DNA of 64,000 bases from Vogesella fluminis (lineage in GTDB: Bacteria > Pseudomonadota > Gammaproteobacteria > Burkholderiales > Chromobacteriaceae): contig NZ_BMYP01000002.1 in assembly GCF_014652335.1 (NCBI RefSeq), positions 81,450-145,449 on the forward strand. Reading direction: 5' to 3'. A program made the position numbers and the translations under genes. The notes under the pieces were generated by a model. The model was given only the letters and a program-made list of their open reading frames with translations. It made no database searches and had not been told where the DNA came from. Of this stretch, positions 37,349-47,581 are shown one piece after another. Positions within the stretch are counted from its first letter, which is position 1. Each line of letters starts with the position of its first letter.

Positions 37349-38269
37349 ATGGACCTGACCCGCCATCTCCACACCTTCGGCCACTACCTGAAGACCCGCT
37401 TCGGGGAAAAGGTGCACAAGCTGTCGCTGGCCGGCGACTTCACCTGCCCCAACCGCGACGGCACGCTGGACCGCGGCGGCTGCACCTTCTGCAACGTGAA
37501 AAGCTTCGGCCGCGAGGGCGCCGCGCTGTCCATCGCCGAGCAGATCGATCGCGAAAAACACAAGACCGACCGTGCCCGCCGTTATCTGGCCTACTTCCAG
37601 GCCTATACCAGCACCTATGCCGAGGTGGCCACGCTCAAGGCGCTGTACGACGAGGCGGCGAGCCAGCGCGATGTCGTCGGCCTGTGTGTCGGTACCCGCC
37701 CCGACTGTGTGCCGGATGCCGCGCTCGACCTGCTCGCCGGCTACCAGCAGCGCGGCTACGAAGTCTGGCTGGAGCTGGGCCTGCAGACCGCGCACGATGC
37801 CACCCAGGTACTGATCCGGCGCGGCCATGGCCTTGCCGACTACCGCGACGCGGTGCAGCGCGCGCATCGACGCGGGCTGAAGGTCTGCACCCACCTGATC
37901 GCCGGCCTGCCCGGCGAGGGCGACGAGCATGTGCGGCAGACCTTGGCCACGGTGCTGGACATCGGCGTGGAAGGGCTCAAGCTGCACCCGCTGATGATCG
38001 TGCGCGGCAGCCGCATGGCGGCGCAGTACCGCCGCGGCGAGATCGCCCCGCTGACGCAGGAACACTACGCCGCACTGGCAGCCGAGCTGATCCGCCACAC
38101 CCCGCCCGAGGTGGTCTACCATCGCGTGTCCGCCACCGCGCAGGCGCCGACGCTGATCGCGCCCGACTGGTGCGGCCCGCGCTGGCCGGCACTGCAGGCG
38201 ATTGCCGCAAACCTGGCCGCCGGCGGGCCGCAGGGCAGCGCACTCGGCCGCCCGTGGCTGACGGGCTAA
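37349..38269 (+). CDS. Radical SAM protein, TIGR01212/YhcC family
   Basis: 306 residues from ATG 37349. The cluster-binding region is CPNRDGTLDRGGCTFC, the spaced-cysteine arrangement of the YhcC subgroup. YLAYFQAYTSTYA, GTRPDCVPDAAL, LELGLQTAHDAT and HLIAGLPGEG follow in family order. The biochemical role is unresolved; related Elp3-like proteins act on tRNA. Confidence 0.92.
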   Translation: MDLTRHLHTFGHYLKTRFGEKVHKLSLAGDFTCPNRDGTLDRGGCTFCNVKSFGREGAALSIAEQIDREKHKTDRARRYLAYFQAYTSTYAEVATLKALYDEAASQRDVVGLCVGTRPDCVPDAALDLLAGYQQRGYEVWLELGLQTAHDATQVLIRRGHGLADYRDAVQRAHRRGLKVCTHLIAGLPGEGDEHVRQTLATVLDIGVEGLKLHPLMIVRGSRMAAQYRRGEIAPLTQEHYAALAAELIRHTPPEVVYHRVSATAQAPTLIAPDWCGPRWPALQAIAANLAAGGPQGSALGRPWLTG

Positions 38270-38356
38270 GCAGCGGCGCGCAACTGTTTTTGCCGGCGGC
38301 CGTCAGATCAGGCGGAATGCTGCGACTAAGGCCTGTTGCCCCGCGAGATCGCCACC

Positions 38357-39265
<909 letters not shown>

Positions 39266-39266
39266 C

Positions 39267-39920
39267 ATGGCCGACAGCACCACCCTCGCCCGCCCGCTGG
39301 CCCTGCACTGGCAACAGCCCGGCCCGCGCCTGTTCGCCGCCATCAAGGTCAGCCTGTTCCTGGTCTGCCTGCTGCCGCTGGCGCAGCTGCTGTGGCACGC
39401 GCTGGCCGGCCACGCGGTCAACCCGATCGAGGACCTGACCCGCGGCCTCGGCACCTGGACGCTGCGCTTGTTGCTGCTCACGCTGTGCGTGTCGCCGCTG
39501 CGCGCGCTGGGGGCGCCGGGCTGGCTGCTGCGCCTGCGCCGCATGCTGGGGCTGTACGCGTTCTTCTATGCCTGCCTGCACCTGCTGACCTACCTGTGGC
39601 TGGACCAGTTCTTCGACTGGGGCGCCATCGTGCGCGACATCGTCAAGCGGCCGTTCATCACCGTCGGCATGCTCGCCTTCGGGCTGCTGCTGCCGCTGGC
39701 GATCACATCCAGCGACGGCTGGATCCGCCGCCTGAAGCGCAACTGGGGCAAGCTGCACCGCCTGGTCTATGTCATCGCCCCGCTGGGGGTGCTGCACTAC
39801 CTGTGGCTGGTGAAGCGCGATATCCAGTCGCCGCTGATCTATGCCGCCATCGTCGCCGTGCTGCTGCTGTGGCGGGTGTGGCGATACTTGCGGCCAACGT
39901 TGGCCGCACGGGTAAAATAG
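39267..39920 (+). CDS. msrQ: Heme-binding membrane subunit MsrQ (YedZ)
   Basis: 217 residues with about six helices. Conserved histidines lie in YACLHLLTYLWLDQF and GKLHRLVYVIAPLGVLHYLW. It passes electrons from the quinone pool or flavin reductase to MsrP. The last codons are written over a palindromic double copy of the repeated word and read LRPTLAAR, a clear case of the word shaping a C-terminus. Confidence 0.95.
   Translation: MADSTTLARPLALHWQQPGPRLFAAIKVSLFLVCLLPLAQLLWHALAGHAVNPIEDLTRGLGTWTLRLLLLTLCVSPLRALGAPGWLLRLRRMLGLYAFFYACLHLLTYLWLDQFFDWGAIVRDIVKRPFITVGMLAFGLLLPLAITSSDGWIRRLKRNWGKLHRLVYVIAPLGVLHYLWLVKRDIQSPLIYAAIVAVLLLWRVWRYLRPTLAARVK
39890..39907. repeat. Palindromic fusion of two repeated-word near-copies
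   Basis: GCGGCCAACGTTGGCCGC, a perfect 18-base palindrome made of two overlapping copies with G/C at the join. It lies in the last codons of msrQ, where it could also fold as a terminator stem. Confidence 0.7.
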
Positions 39921-39947
39921 CCGGCGTCTTGCACTGGATCCCGCATC

Positions 39948-40430
39948 ATGTCGAAAGAGAAAGCCCCGGTCACCCAGGCCATCCGCCTGCTGCGCCAGCA
40001 TCAGGTCAGCTACAGCGAACACCTGTACAAGTACGAGGAAAAAGGCGGCACCCGCGTCTCGGCGCGCGAGCTGGGTGTCGACGAGCACTGCGTGATCAAG
40101 ACCCTGATCATGGAAGACGAGCACAAGAAGCCGCTGGTCGTGCTGATGCACGGCGACTGCGAGGTCGGCACCGGCATGCTGGCCAAGCAAGCCGGCGTCA
40201 AGAAGATCAGCCCCTGCGACGCCAGGACCGCCGACAAGCACAGCGGCTACCAGGTCGGCGGCACCAGCCCGTTCGGCACCCGCGCCAGCATGCCGGTATA
40301 CATGGAAGCCAGCATTGCCGCGCTGGACCGGATCTACATCAACGGCGGCAAGCGCGGCTTCCTGCTCGGCCTGTCGCCGCAGGAGGTGATCCGCGTGCTG
40401 CGGCCGGTGCTGGTGCAGGCGGCGGCCTGA
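39948..40430 (+). CDS. ybaK: Cys-tRNA(Pro)/aminoacyl-tRNA deacylase YbaK
   Basis: 160 residues. It shows the YbaK/EbsC fold: VDEHCVIKTLIMED, a Lys-based active region, the GYQVGGTSPFGTR glycine loop and INGGKRGFLLGLSP. It hydrolyses Cys-tRNA(Pro) formed by prolyl-tRNA synthetase error. It follows msrQ by 27 bases. Confidence 0.9.
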   Translation: MSKEKAPVTQAIRLLRQHQVSYSEHLYKYEEKGGTRVSARELGVDEHCVIKTLIMEDEHKKPLVVLMHGDCEVGTGMLAKQAGVKKISPCDARTADKHSGYQVGGTSPFGTRASMPVYMEASIAALDRIYINGGKRGFLLGLSPQEVIRVLRPVLVQAAA

Positions 40431-40436
40431 GCGCCA

Positions 40437-41639
40437 TTACCCCGCGCGGCTGACGCGGCGGCGGTAGGCGCTACGCAGCAGAAAGCCGGTCAGCAGCAGG
40501 CCGCTCATGGTCAGCGCCAGCGACAGCGTCGATGTCCACACCAAGGGCGCGATCACCCCGGCGATCAGGCTGGAGAACATGGTCTGGGTGAAGCCCTGCA
40601 TCGACGACACCGTACCGCGCAGGTGCGGGAACTGGTCCATCAGCACGATGGTGATCGACGGCGCCGCCAGCGACATCCCGGTCGAATACAGCGCCAGCGG
40701 CGGCACGCTGCTCCACACCGACGGCGGCAGCAGCCACGCCGACAGCACGTTGAGCGCCGCGGCGCCGAACATCAGGCCGTAGCCCAGCGACACCAGCTGC
40801 CGCGCATTGCGCCGCCCGGCCAGCCGCCCGGACAGGAAGGCGCCGAGCATGATGCCACCCACCGCCGGGCCGAACATCCAGATGAACTGGTCGTGGCCCA
40901 GCCCCAGGTGCTGCATCACGAACACCGGCGCCGACGGGATATAAAGGAAGAAGCCGGCGAAGTTGAACGACACCGCCAGCGCCAGCAGCTGGAATTCGCG
41001 CTTGCGGCCAACCTCTAGATAGTTGCGTGCCAGCTGCCGCCAGGCGAACGGCGGGCGCACCTCGCGCGCCAGCGTTTCCGGCAGGCTGCGCCAGCAGGCG
41101 GCAAACAGCAGCAGGCCCAGCAGCGCCATGAACTCGAAGATCGAGCGCCAGCCGAAACTGCCGAACAGCAGGCCGCCGACCACCGGCGCAATCGCCGGCG
41201 ACACCGAGAACAGCATCGTCACCTGCGACATCATGCGCTGCGCGTCGTGGCCGTGGAAACGGTCGCGGATGATGGCGCGACCGACCACCAGCCCGGCACC
41301 GCCGCACAGCCCCTGCATGCCGCGGAACAGCAGCAGCGTCGACAGGTCGCTGGCCATCGCGCAGCCGACCGAGGCGATGGCAAAGCACAGGCACGACACC
41401 AGGATTACCGGCCGCCGCCCGACACTGTCGGAAATGGCGCCATGCCACAGCATCATCAGTGCATAGCAGAACAGGTACACCGACAGCGCCTGCTGCATCT
41501 GCAGCGGCGAGGCGGACAGTGCCACGCCGATGTCGGCCATCGCCGGCAGGAAGGTATCGATGGAGAACGGGCCGAGGGTGGCCAGTGCGGCAAGCAGCAG
41601 GGCCAGCACGGCGTGGCGCTGGCGGGACGATTCAGGCAT
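40437..41639 (-). CDS. MFS transporter, Bcr/CflA drug-resistance family
   Basis: 400 residues from ATG 41639. It has twelve hydrophobic helices. IDTFLPAMADIGVALSAS and YLFCYALMMLWHGAISDSVG followed by GRRPV match the Bcr/CflA opening and loop 2-3 motif A; LCGGAGLVVGRAIIRD is the antiporter-type motif C region. It exports hydrophobic drugs or metabolites by proton antiport. The substrate is unknown. It is divergent from arsC. Confidence 0.88.
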   Translation of the reverse strand: MPESSRQRHAVLALLLAALATLGPFSIDTFLPAMADIGVALSASPLQMQQALSVYLFCYALMMLWHGAISDSVGRRPVILVSCLCFAIASVGCAMASDLSTLLLFRGMQGLCGGAGLVVGRAIIRDRFHGHDAQRMMSQVTMLFSVSPAIAPVVGGLLFGSFGWRSIFEFMALLGLLLFAACWRSLPETLAREVRPPFAWRQLARNYLEVGRKREFQLLALAVSFNFAGFFLYIPSAPVFVMQHLGLGHDQFIWMFGPAVGGIMLGAFLSGRLAGRRNARQLVSLGYGLMFGAAALNVLSAWLLPPSVWSSVPPLALYSTGMSLAAPSITIVLMDQFPHLRGTVSSMQGFTQTMFSSLIAGVIAPLVWTSTLSLALTMSGLLLTGFLLRSAYRRRVSRAG

Positions 41640-41752
41640 AGTCGGCAAAGAACAGGCAGGGAAATATAATCGGCACCGTAGCACGCCACGGCGGCGCTGA
41701 CGAACAACAGTGTGTTCAACAACCCCCAAGACATAGCAGAAAGTAGCGATTC

Positions 41753-42097
41753 ATGATCCGTTTCTATCACAACCCGCGCTGCTCGAAATCCAGGGAAGCA
41801 TTAAAACTGTTACAGGAGCAGGCGGCCCCGCTCGACATCGTGGAATACCTGAAAACCCCGCCCAGCATCGAGGAGCTGCAGCAGCTGTGCCGGGCGCTGG
41901 GCGTCAGCCCGCGCCAGATAATGCGCAGCAAGGAGGATGATTACGTCCGCCTGCACCTGGACGACGTGTCGCTGGAAGACAAACACCTGCTGCAGGCGAT
42001 CCACAACCATCCGCAGCTGCTGGAGCGCCCGATCGCGCTGCTCGGCGACCGCGCCGTGATCGGCCGGCCGCCGGAGCAGGTGCTGTCGCTGCTGTAA
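41753..42097 (+). CDS. arsC: ArsC-family arsenate reductase (glutaredoxin-dependent)
   Basis: 114 residues. YHNPRCSKSREALKLL puts the active cysteine at residue 10, and LLERPIAL contains one of the arsenate-binding arginines. It reduces arsenate with glutathione/glutaredoxin. No other ars gene is nearby, so a more general thiol role is possible. TATAAT at 41665-41670 may be its -10. Confidence 0.85.
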   Translation: MIRFYHNPRCSKSREALKLLQEQAAPLDIVEYLKTPPSIEELQQLCRALGVSPRQIMRSKEDDYVRLHLDDVSLEDKHLLQAIHNHPQLLERPIALLGDRAVIGRPPEQVLSLL

Positions 42098-42118
42098 CGG
42101 CAACGCTTCAACGAAACG

Positions 42119-42144
42119 ACAAGGCCAGCAAACGCCGGCCTTGT
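42119..42144. terminator. Bidirectional terminator between arsC and mrcA
   Basis: ACAAGGCC-A-GC pairs with GC-C-GGCCTTGT around AAAC, an 11-step stem with one mismatch. A near-copy of the repeated word follows at 42157. Confidence 0.6.
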
Positions 42145-42167
42145 TGCCCCGACGTTGCGGCCAACGT

Positions 42168-44531
42168 TCAGAACAGCAGTTCCTTCACGTTTTCCACCGC
42201 ATCACCGGCCGGCGCCGCTTCTTCCTCCGGCACGGTCTCGTCCGGCGTCACGTTGCCGCTACCCGGCACCGTGCCGCGGTTGTTGATGCTCAGCGCCGGA
42301 TTGGTGCGCTGGAACTCTTCCATATAGTACTCGTCGTTGCCGCGCAGGCCGGCTCCCGGCCGCACCACGATGCCCGGCGGTGGCGGCAGTTCGATGTCCG
42401 GCACGCCCTTCAGCGCATTGTTCATGTAGTTGATCCAGATCGGCAGCGCCGCGGTACCGCCGTAGCCGTAACGGCCGAGGCTGCGCGGCTGGTCGAAGCC
42501 GACCCAGGTCACCGCCACCAGCGACGGGGTGAAACCGGCAAACCAGGCATCGCGGAAGTTGTTGGTGGTGCCGGTCTTGCCGGAGATGTCGCCGCGCCCC
42601 AGCGCGGTGGCACGGTTGGCGGTACCGTAGCGCACTACATCCTTCAGCAGGTTGCTGACAATGTAGGCATTACGCGGGTCGATCGCCTGCGCCGCGTTGC
42701 GCCCTGCCACCGCCGGTTCGGTACGCGCCAGCAGGCGGCCGCTGCTATCCTCGATGCGGTCGATGAAGTAGCCACGGGTGCGGTAGCCGCCGTTGGCAAA
42801 CACGGCATAACCTTCCGCCATCTGCAATGGCGAGGCCTGGCCGGCGCCCAGCGCCATGGTCAGGTAGGCCGGAATGTTCTTTGATTCAAAGCCGAAGCGC
42901 TGTACATACTGCTGGCCGAAATCGGTACCGATCGACATCAGGATGCGGATCGACACCAGGTTTTTCGACAGCGCCAGCGCGCGGCGCATCGTGATCATGC
43001 CGGCATATTTGCCGTCATCGTTCTTCGGCTCCCAACGCTGGCCGCCGATGGTCTGCGGATCGACCGAGATCGGCGCGTCGTTGATCATGGTCGATGGCGT
43101 GAAACCGCGGTCGAGCGCGGCGGAGTAGACAAACGGTTTGAAGGTGGAGCCCGGCTGGCGCATGGCCTGGGTCACATGGTTGAAGCTGCTGCGATTGAAG
43201 TCGAAACCGCCGACCAGCGAACGGATCGCGCCATTGGCGGAATCCATCGCCACGAAGGCGCCCTCCACCGTCGGCATCTGCACGATGCCGGCATTGCCGC
43301 CCTGCTCCACGATGCGGATCACCGCGCCACGGCGGATGCGCTGCACCGGAGTTACCCGTTCCGACAGCGCGCTGCGGGCAAAAGCCAGGCCGCGGCCGCG
43401 GATCTGCAGCGTGCGCCCACCGCGCAGATAGACGCTCACCGCCGACGGCGACGCCGACAGTACCACGCCCGGCTGCATGTTGCCGCTGTCGCGCACGGCG
43501 GCCAACGTTTCATCCAGCGTTTCCTCCAGGTCGGCGTCTTCCACCTTGCTCAGGTCGACAAACGACTCCGGGCCGCGGTAGGGCTGGCGGCTGTCGTAGT
43601 CCATCAGCCCGGCACGCAGCGCGTCGAATGCCCACTGCTGGTGGCGGCTGTCGATTGTGGTAAAAACGCGAAACCCTTCGGTGTAGGCGCCGTCCTTGTA
43701 ACGCTCGTACATCGCCTGGCGCACCATTTCCGCCACGTACTGCGCCGGCAGCGAGGTATCCTGATTGGCAGCGGCCAGGCGCAGCGGCTCGCTCCTGGCC
43801 GCCGCGTACTGCTCGGCGGTGATGTAGCGCAATTCGTGCATGCGGCGCAAGACATAGGCCTGCCGCAATTTTGCCCGCTCCGGATTGACAACGGGGTTAT
43901 AGCTGGACGGGGCCTTGGGCAAACCGGCCAGCATCGCCATCTCGGCTACGCTCAGGCTTTGCAGCGGACGACCGAAATAGGCTTGCGCGGCGGCGGAAAA
44001 GCCGTAGGCCCGCTGCCCCAGATAGATCTGGTTGAAATAAAGCTCGAGAATCTGGTCTTTCGATAAAGTATGCTCGATCTTGAACGCGAGCAGCGCTTCG
44101 TTGAATTTCCGGGTAAACGTTTTCTCGCTGGACAGGAAGAAGTTTTTGGCCACCTGCATGGTGATCGTGCTTGCACCGGAATGCGTGCGACCGGATACTA
44201 TGTTGCCGACTGCGGCACGCATTACGCCAATGTAATCAATACCGCCATGCTGGTAGAAACGCTCGTCTTCCGCCGACAAAACTGCCTGTTTCATCAACTG
44301 TGGCACATCGCCGATTTTGGTAAAAGAACGCCGTTCCTCGCCAAATTCACCGATTAATACCTTGTCCTGGGTATAGACGCGCAGCGGAATTTTCGGGCGG
44401 TAATCGGTCAGCACATCCAGGCTCGGCAGGCGCGGATAGGTCACCAGAATGGCGATCACGGCCAGGCCCAGCACCAGAATGGTCAGGCCGGCGATAATGC
44501 CGGCGGTTACGGAGAGTATGCGTGGCAACAT
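42168..44531 (-). CDS. mrcA: Penicillin-binding protein 1A
   Basis: 787 residues from ATG 44531. One N-terminal membrane anchor (ILSVTAGIIAGLTILVLGLA). The glycosyltransferase domain has EDERFYQHGGIDYIGV and STITMQVAKNFFLS. The transpeptidase domain has GSTFKPFVYSAALD (nucleophile Ser) and KTGTTNNFRDAWF. It polymerises and crosslinks peptidoglycan. It is divergent from pilM, as often seen in gamma- and betaproteobacteria. Confidence 0.96.
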   Translation of the reverse strand: MLPRILSVTAGIIAGLTILVLGLAVIAILVTYPRLPSLDVLTDYRPKIPLRVYTQDKVLIGEFGEERRSFTKIGDVPQLMKQAVLSAEDERFYQHGGIDYIGVMRAAVGNIVSGRTHSGASTITMQVAKNFFLSSEKTFTRKFNEALLAFKIEHTLSKDQILELYFNQIYLGQRAYGFSAAAQAYFGRPLQSLSVAEMAMLAGLPKAPSSYNPVVNPERAKLRQAYVLRRMHELRYITAEQYAAARSEPLRLAAANQDTSLPAQYVAEMVRQAMYERYKDGAYTEGFRVFTTIDSRHQQWAFDALRAGLMDYDSRQPYRGPESFVDLSKVEDADLEETLDETLAAVRDSGNMQPGVVLSASPSAVSVYLRGGRTLQIRGRGLAFARSALSERVTPVQRIRRGAVIRIVEQGGNAGIVQMPTVEGAFVAMDSANGAIRSLVGGFDFNRSSFNHVTQAMRQPGSTFKPFVYSAALDRGFTPSTMINDAPISVDPQTIGGQRWEPKNDDGKYAGMITMRRALALSKNLVSIRILMSIGTDFGQQYVQRFGFESKNIPAYLTMALGAGQASPLQMAEGYAVFANGGYRTRGYFIDRIEDSSGRLLARTEPAVAGRNAAQAIDPRNAYIVSNLLKDVVRYGTANRATALGRGDISGKTGTTNNFRDAWFAGFTPSLVAVTWVGFDQPRSLGRYGYGGTAALPIWINYMNNALKGVPDIELPPPPGIVVRPGAGLRGNDEYYMEEFQRTNPALSINNRGTVPGSGNVTPDETVPEEEAAPAGDAVENVKELLF

Positions 44532-44571
44532 AAGTGGATAGTGAAGCTCTTGCCTTTCAGAAGGATGGCGC

Positions 44572-44577
44572 ATTATA
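44572..44577 (-). promoter_or_regulatory. Candidate -10 of mrcA
   Basis: ATTATA on the plus strand reads as a perfect TATAAT on the minus strand, 40 bases before the mrcA start. The -35 region is not clear. The shared 193-base mrcA-pilM gap also holds a copy of the repeated word at 44675. Confidence 0.45.
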
Positions 44578-44724
44578 CCTTTTTCAGATAGCGACGATAT
44601 GTAACGGCGCCTTGGCCGGTCATCGCAGCCGTGCCGCCGATGACCACCAGCCGATCAATGGCCACAACACCGGAGGTTGGCCGCGCCCCGTCAGCAGCGT
44701 CACGACAGGCACGGCTTGAAAACG

Positions 44725-45846
44725 ATGTTCGACAAGAAACCCTCTCTGGATGTTTCCAGACTGAAAAAAGCCCTGGCCTCCCTGCTGGGCAGCACCGAGC
44801 ACGGCCTGCTGGGCATGGATATCAGTTCCAGCGCCATCAAGCTGGTCGAACTCGGCAGTGCCGGCCGTGGCCTGCAGCTGGAGCGCTATGTTGTCGAGCC
44901 GCTGCCCAAGGATGCGGTGACGGAAGGCAATATCCAGAACATGGAAGCCGTGGCCGAAGCCATCCGCCACGCCCGCCACCGCCTCGGCTCATCCTGCAAG
45001 CGGGTAGCCATCGCCCTGCCCACCGCAATGGCGATCTACAAGAAGATACTGGTGCCGGCGGCGCAGAATCCCGACGAACTGGCCATGCTGGTGGAGGCCG
45101 AATCCAACCAGTACATCCCGTTCCCGCTGGACGAAGTCAACCTCGACTACCAGGTACTTGGTCCGTCCACCCACAGCAGCAATGACCTGGACGTGATGAT
45201 CTGTGCCGCACGCAAGGAAAAAGTCGAGGAGCGCGTCGCCGTAGCCGAAATGGCAGGATTCAGGGTGGATGTGGTCGATATTGATGCCTTTGCCATGATG
45301 ACTGCCTTCGAGCAGTTGCAGCAGCAGTTGCCGGACCAGGGTATCAACCAGACTTTCGCGCTGTTCGATATCGGCGCTAACGCCATCCACTGCGCGGTGA
45401 TCCGCAACGGCCAGCAGCTGTACTACCGCGAACAGGCCTTCGGTGGCGGCCAGCTCACCCGCGACATCCAGCGCCGCTACGGCTACAGCCACGAAGAGTC
45501 GGAGCAAGGCAAACGCACCATGATGCTGCCGGAAGGTTACGAAAACGAACTGCTGCGCCCCTTCGTCGACTCGCTGGCACAGGAAATCCAGCGCGCGCTG
45601 CAGTTTTTCTACACCAGCGTCAGCGTGTCGCAGTACCTGCGCATCGATTACATCCTGCTGGCCGGCGGCTCCAGCATGCTGGCAGGGCTGGATGATGCCG
45701 TGCTGGGCCGCACCCAGATCAGCACCATGATTGCCAACCCCTTCACCACCATGACGCACTCCCCGCACGTCAAACTGAAAAACCTGTTGCTGGATGCGCC
45801 ATCTTTACTGGTCGCCTGCGGACTGGCCTTGCGGAGATTCGACTGA
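44725..45846 (+). CDS. pilM: Type IV pilus assembly protein PilM
   Basis: 373 residues from ATG 44725. It has the actin-like fold: GLLGMDISSSAIKLVEL (phosphate 1), FALFDIGANAIHCAVI (phosphate 2) and ILLAGGSSMLAGLDDAV (adenosine motif). It binds the PilN N-terminus at the cytoplasmic face and links the pilus motor to the alignment complex. First gene of pilMNOPQ. Confidence 0.96.
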   Translation: MFDKKPSLDVSRLKKALASLLGSTEHGLLGMDISSSAIKLVELGSAGRGLQLERYVVEPLPKDAVTEGNIQNMEAVAEAIRHARHRLGSSCKRVAIALPTAMAIYKKILVPAAQNPDELAMLVEAESNQYIPFPLDEVNLDYQVLGPSTHSSNDLDVMICAARKEKVEERVAVAEMAGFRVDVVDIDAFAMMTAFEQLQQQLPDQGINQTFALFDIGANAIHCAVIRNGQQLYYREQAFGGGQLTRDIQRRYGYSHEESEQGKRTMMLPEGYENELLRPFVDSLAQEIQRALQFFYTSVSVSQYLRIDYILLAGGSSMLAGLDDAVLGRTQISTMIANPFTTMTHSPHVKLKNLLLDAPSLLVACGLALRRFD

Positions 45847-45849
45847 ACC

Positions 45850-46440
45850 ATGATCCGGATCAACCTGCTTCCCCATCGCGAACAGAAAAAAGCGGCCCAC
45901 CGCAAACGTTTCCAGCACATGCTGGCCGCGGCGCTCCTCGCTGGCCTGGGGCTGTCCTATGCCGGCTACAGCTGGCTGGACAACGTATTGAACGAACAGC
46001 AACGCCGCAACCAGCAGCTGGAGCAGGCGATCGCGCAGCTTGACCAACAGCTGGGCAATATCGAAAACTTGCGCCAGCAGCGCATGGCATTGCTGTCGCG
46101 CAAGGAGCTGGTCGAGCAGCTGCAAAACAGCCGGACCGAAGCCCCCAGGATTTTCGATCATCTGCTCAAGGCCCTGCCGGAAGGGGTGTTCATCAAGAGC
46201 TTCAAGCAAACGGATACCACCATCGCTCTAAGCGGCACCTCCTTGTCCAGCGCCCGCGTTTCGGCGCTGATGCGCAACCTGGAGCAATCCGAGGCATTCA
46301 GCAGCCCGATACTGATCGAGGTCAGTTCCACGCTGGTCGACAACGTGCGTGCCAATGACTTCAGTCTCAGCCTGTCTGTTCGCACGCCGGCAACCGATGC
46401 CAGCCAGCCAGGCCAGACCGCCCCGAGGACAACACCATGA
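45850..46440 (+). CDS. pilN: Type IV pilus assembly protein PilN
   Basis: 196 residues. The N-terminal MIRINLLPHREQKK is the PilM-binding motif. One membrane helix (about 21-43), a coiled coil, then a periplasmic ferredoxin-like domain. It forms the inner membrane alignment complex with PilO. It follows pilM by 3 bases and overlaps pilO as ATGA. Confidence 0.96.
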   Translation: MIRINLLPHREQKKAAHRKRFQHMLAAALLAGLGLSYAGYSWLDNVLNEQQRRNQQLEQAIAQLDQQLGNIENLRQQRMALLSRKELVEQLQNSRTEAPRIFDHLLKALPEGVFIKSFKQTDTTIALSGTSLSSARVSALMRNLEQSEAFSSPILIEVSSTLVDNVRANDFSLSLSVRTPATDASQPGQTAPRTTP

Positions 46441-47051
46441 CACTGGACGAACTCCGTCAGTTTGACCTCAAGAACCTGCCGGATTTGCCACTCGGCCCGC
46501 AAATCACCAGCCTGGCCGTCATGATCGCCGCCATCCTGGGACTGGCCTATTTCTTTATCTTTTCCGACCAGCAGGATCAGATCGGGCGCCAGCAGGCCAG
46601 AGAAACGCAACTGAAGGAAAGCTATCTCGACAAGAAGCACCAGGTTGCCAATCTGGCCGCACTGGAAAAACAGCTGAAAGAAATCGAATCGTCGTTCGGT
46701 GCATTGCTCAAGCAATTGCCGACCCGGGCAGAAATGCCGGCCCTGCTCACCGAGATCAACCAGGCAGGGGTTGGCCGCGGCCTGCTGTTCGAGCTGTTCC
46801 GCCCCGGCAACGAAACCAGATCGGCACAAATCGCCACCCTTCCGATCCAGATCCGCCTTAGCGGCAGCTACGGCGAATTGACCACCTTCGTCAATGACGT
46901 GGCCCGGCTGTCGCGTATCGTAACCATCAGTGACATTAGCCTGACCCCGAATGGCAACGCCGGGGAAGACCGCCTGCAATTGCAGGCCACCGCCAAAACC
47001 TATCGCGCACTGGAGGCCGGAGAACAAACGGCCAAGACCGGCAAACCATGA
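46437..47051 (+). CDS. pilO: Type IV pilus assembly protein PilO
   Basis: 204 residues. One helix (LAVMIAAILGLAYFFIF, about 25-43), a coiled coil and a periplasmic domain with VGRGLLFELFRPG and LSGSYGELTTFVNDVARL. It pairs with PilN. It overlaps pilP as ATGA. The repeated word at 46769 encodes the VGRG stretch. Confidence 0.96.
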   Translation: MTLDELRQFDLKNLPDLPLGPQITSLAVMIAAILGLAYFFIFSDQQDQIGRQQARETQLKESYLDKKHQVANLAALEKQLKEIESSFGALLKQLPTRAEMPALLTEINQAGVGRGLLFELFRPGNETRSAQIATLPIQIRLSGSYGELTTFVNDVARLSRIVTISDISLTPNGNAGEDRLQLQATAKTYRALEAGEQTAKTGKP

Positions 47052-47581
47052 TGAAAAAAACATGCCGACGCATCATCATCCTGCCCTGCCTGCTGGCCGT
47101 GACCGCCTGCGGGGCCGAGCAGGAAAGCATTGAGCAGTGGATGCAGCACGCCGGCAAGGATGTGCACGGCAAGGTTGAGCCGCTGCCGCCAGTACAGCCC
47201 TACCAGCCCCACCCGTTTCAAGGGGCGGCACCGGGATCGCCATTCGATCCCGGCCGCCTGCAACTGGCCCGCAACAAGATAAAGGGGATGCTCAATAGCA
47301 ACCGGCCACGCGAAGTTCTGGAAAACTACGAGCTGAGCCAGCTCAAGCTGACCGGCACGCTACGGCTGAACAACCGGTACTTCGGCCTGGTCCAGACTCC
47401 GGATGGCAACGTACACCACGTACAGCCCGGCAACTTTGTCGGCCCCAACTTCGGCATCGTGCGCAAGGTCAGCGAGACCGAGGTGGTACTGGAAGAAACC
47501 GTGGAAAACATAAATGGGGAGTGGGTACAACAAAAAAACACGTTGTATCTGCTACAGCAGGAACAAGGGGCAAAACCATGA
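47048..47581 (+). CDS. pilP: Type IV pilus lipoprotein PilP
   Basis: 177 residues. The lipobox LAVTAC gives a lipidated Cys at 21. The C-terminal beta domain has GTLRLNNRYFGLVQTPDG and VQPGNFVGPNFGIVRKV. It connects the PilNO complex to the PilQ secretin. The stop overlaps the pilQ start as ATGA. Confidence 0.96.
   Translation: MMKKTCRRIIILPCLLAVTACGAEQESIEQWMQHAGKDVHGKVEPLPPVQPYQPHPFQGAAPGSPFDPGRLQLARNKIKGMLNSNRPREVLENYELSQLKLTGTLRLNNRYFGLVQTPDGNVHHVQPGNFVGPNFGIVRKVSETEVVLEETVENINGEWVQQKNTLYLLQQEQGAKP

Noticed and set aside
41640..41752. arsC as part of an arsenic resistance operon
   Set aside because: No arsR, arsB or acr3 gene flanks it; the divergent neighbour is a Bcr/CflA transporter.
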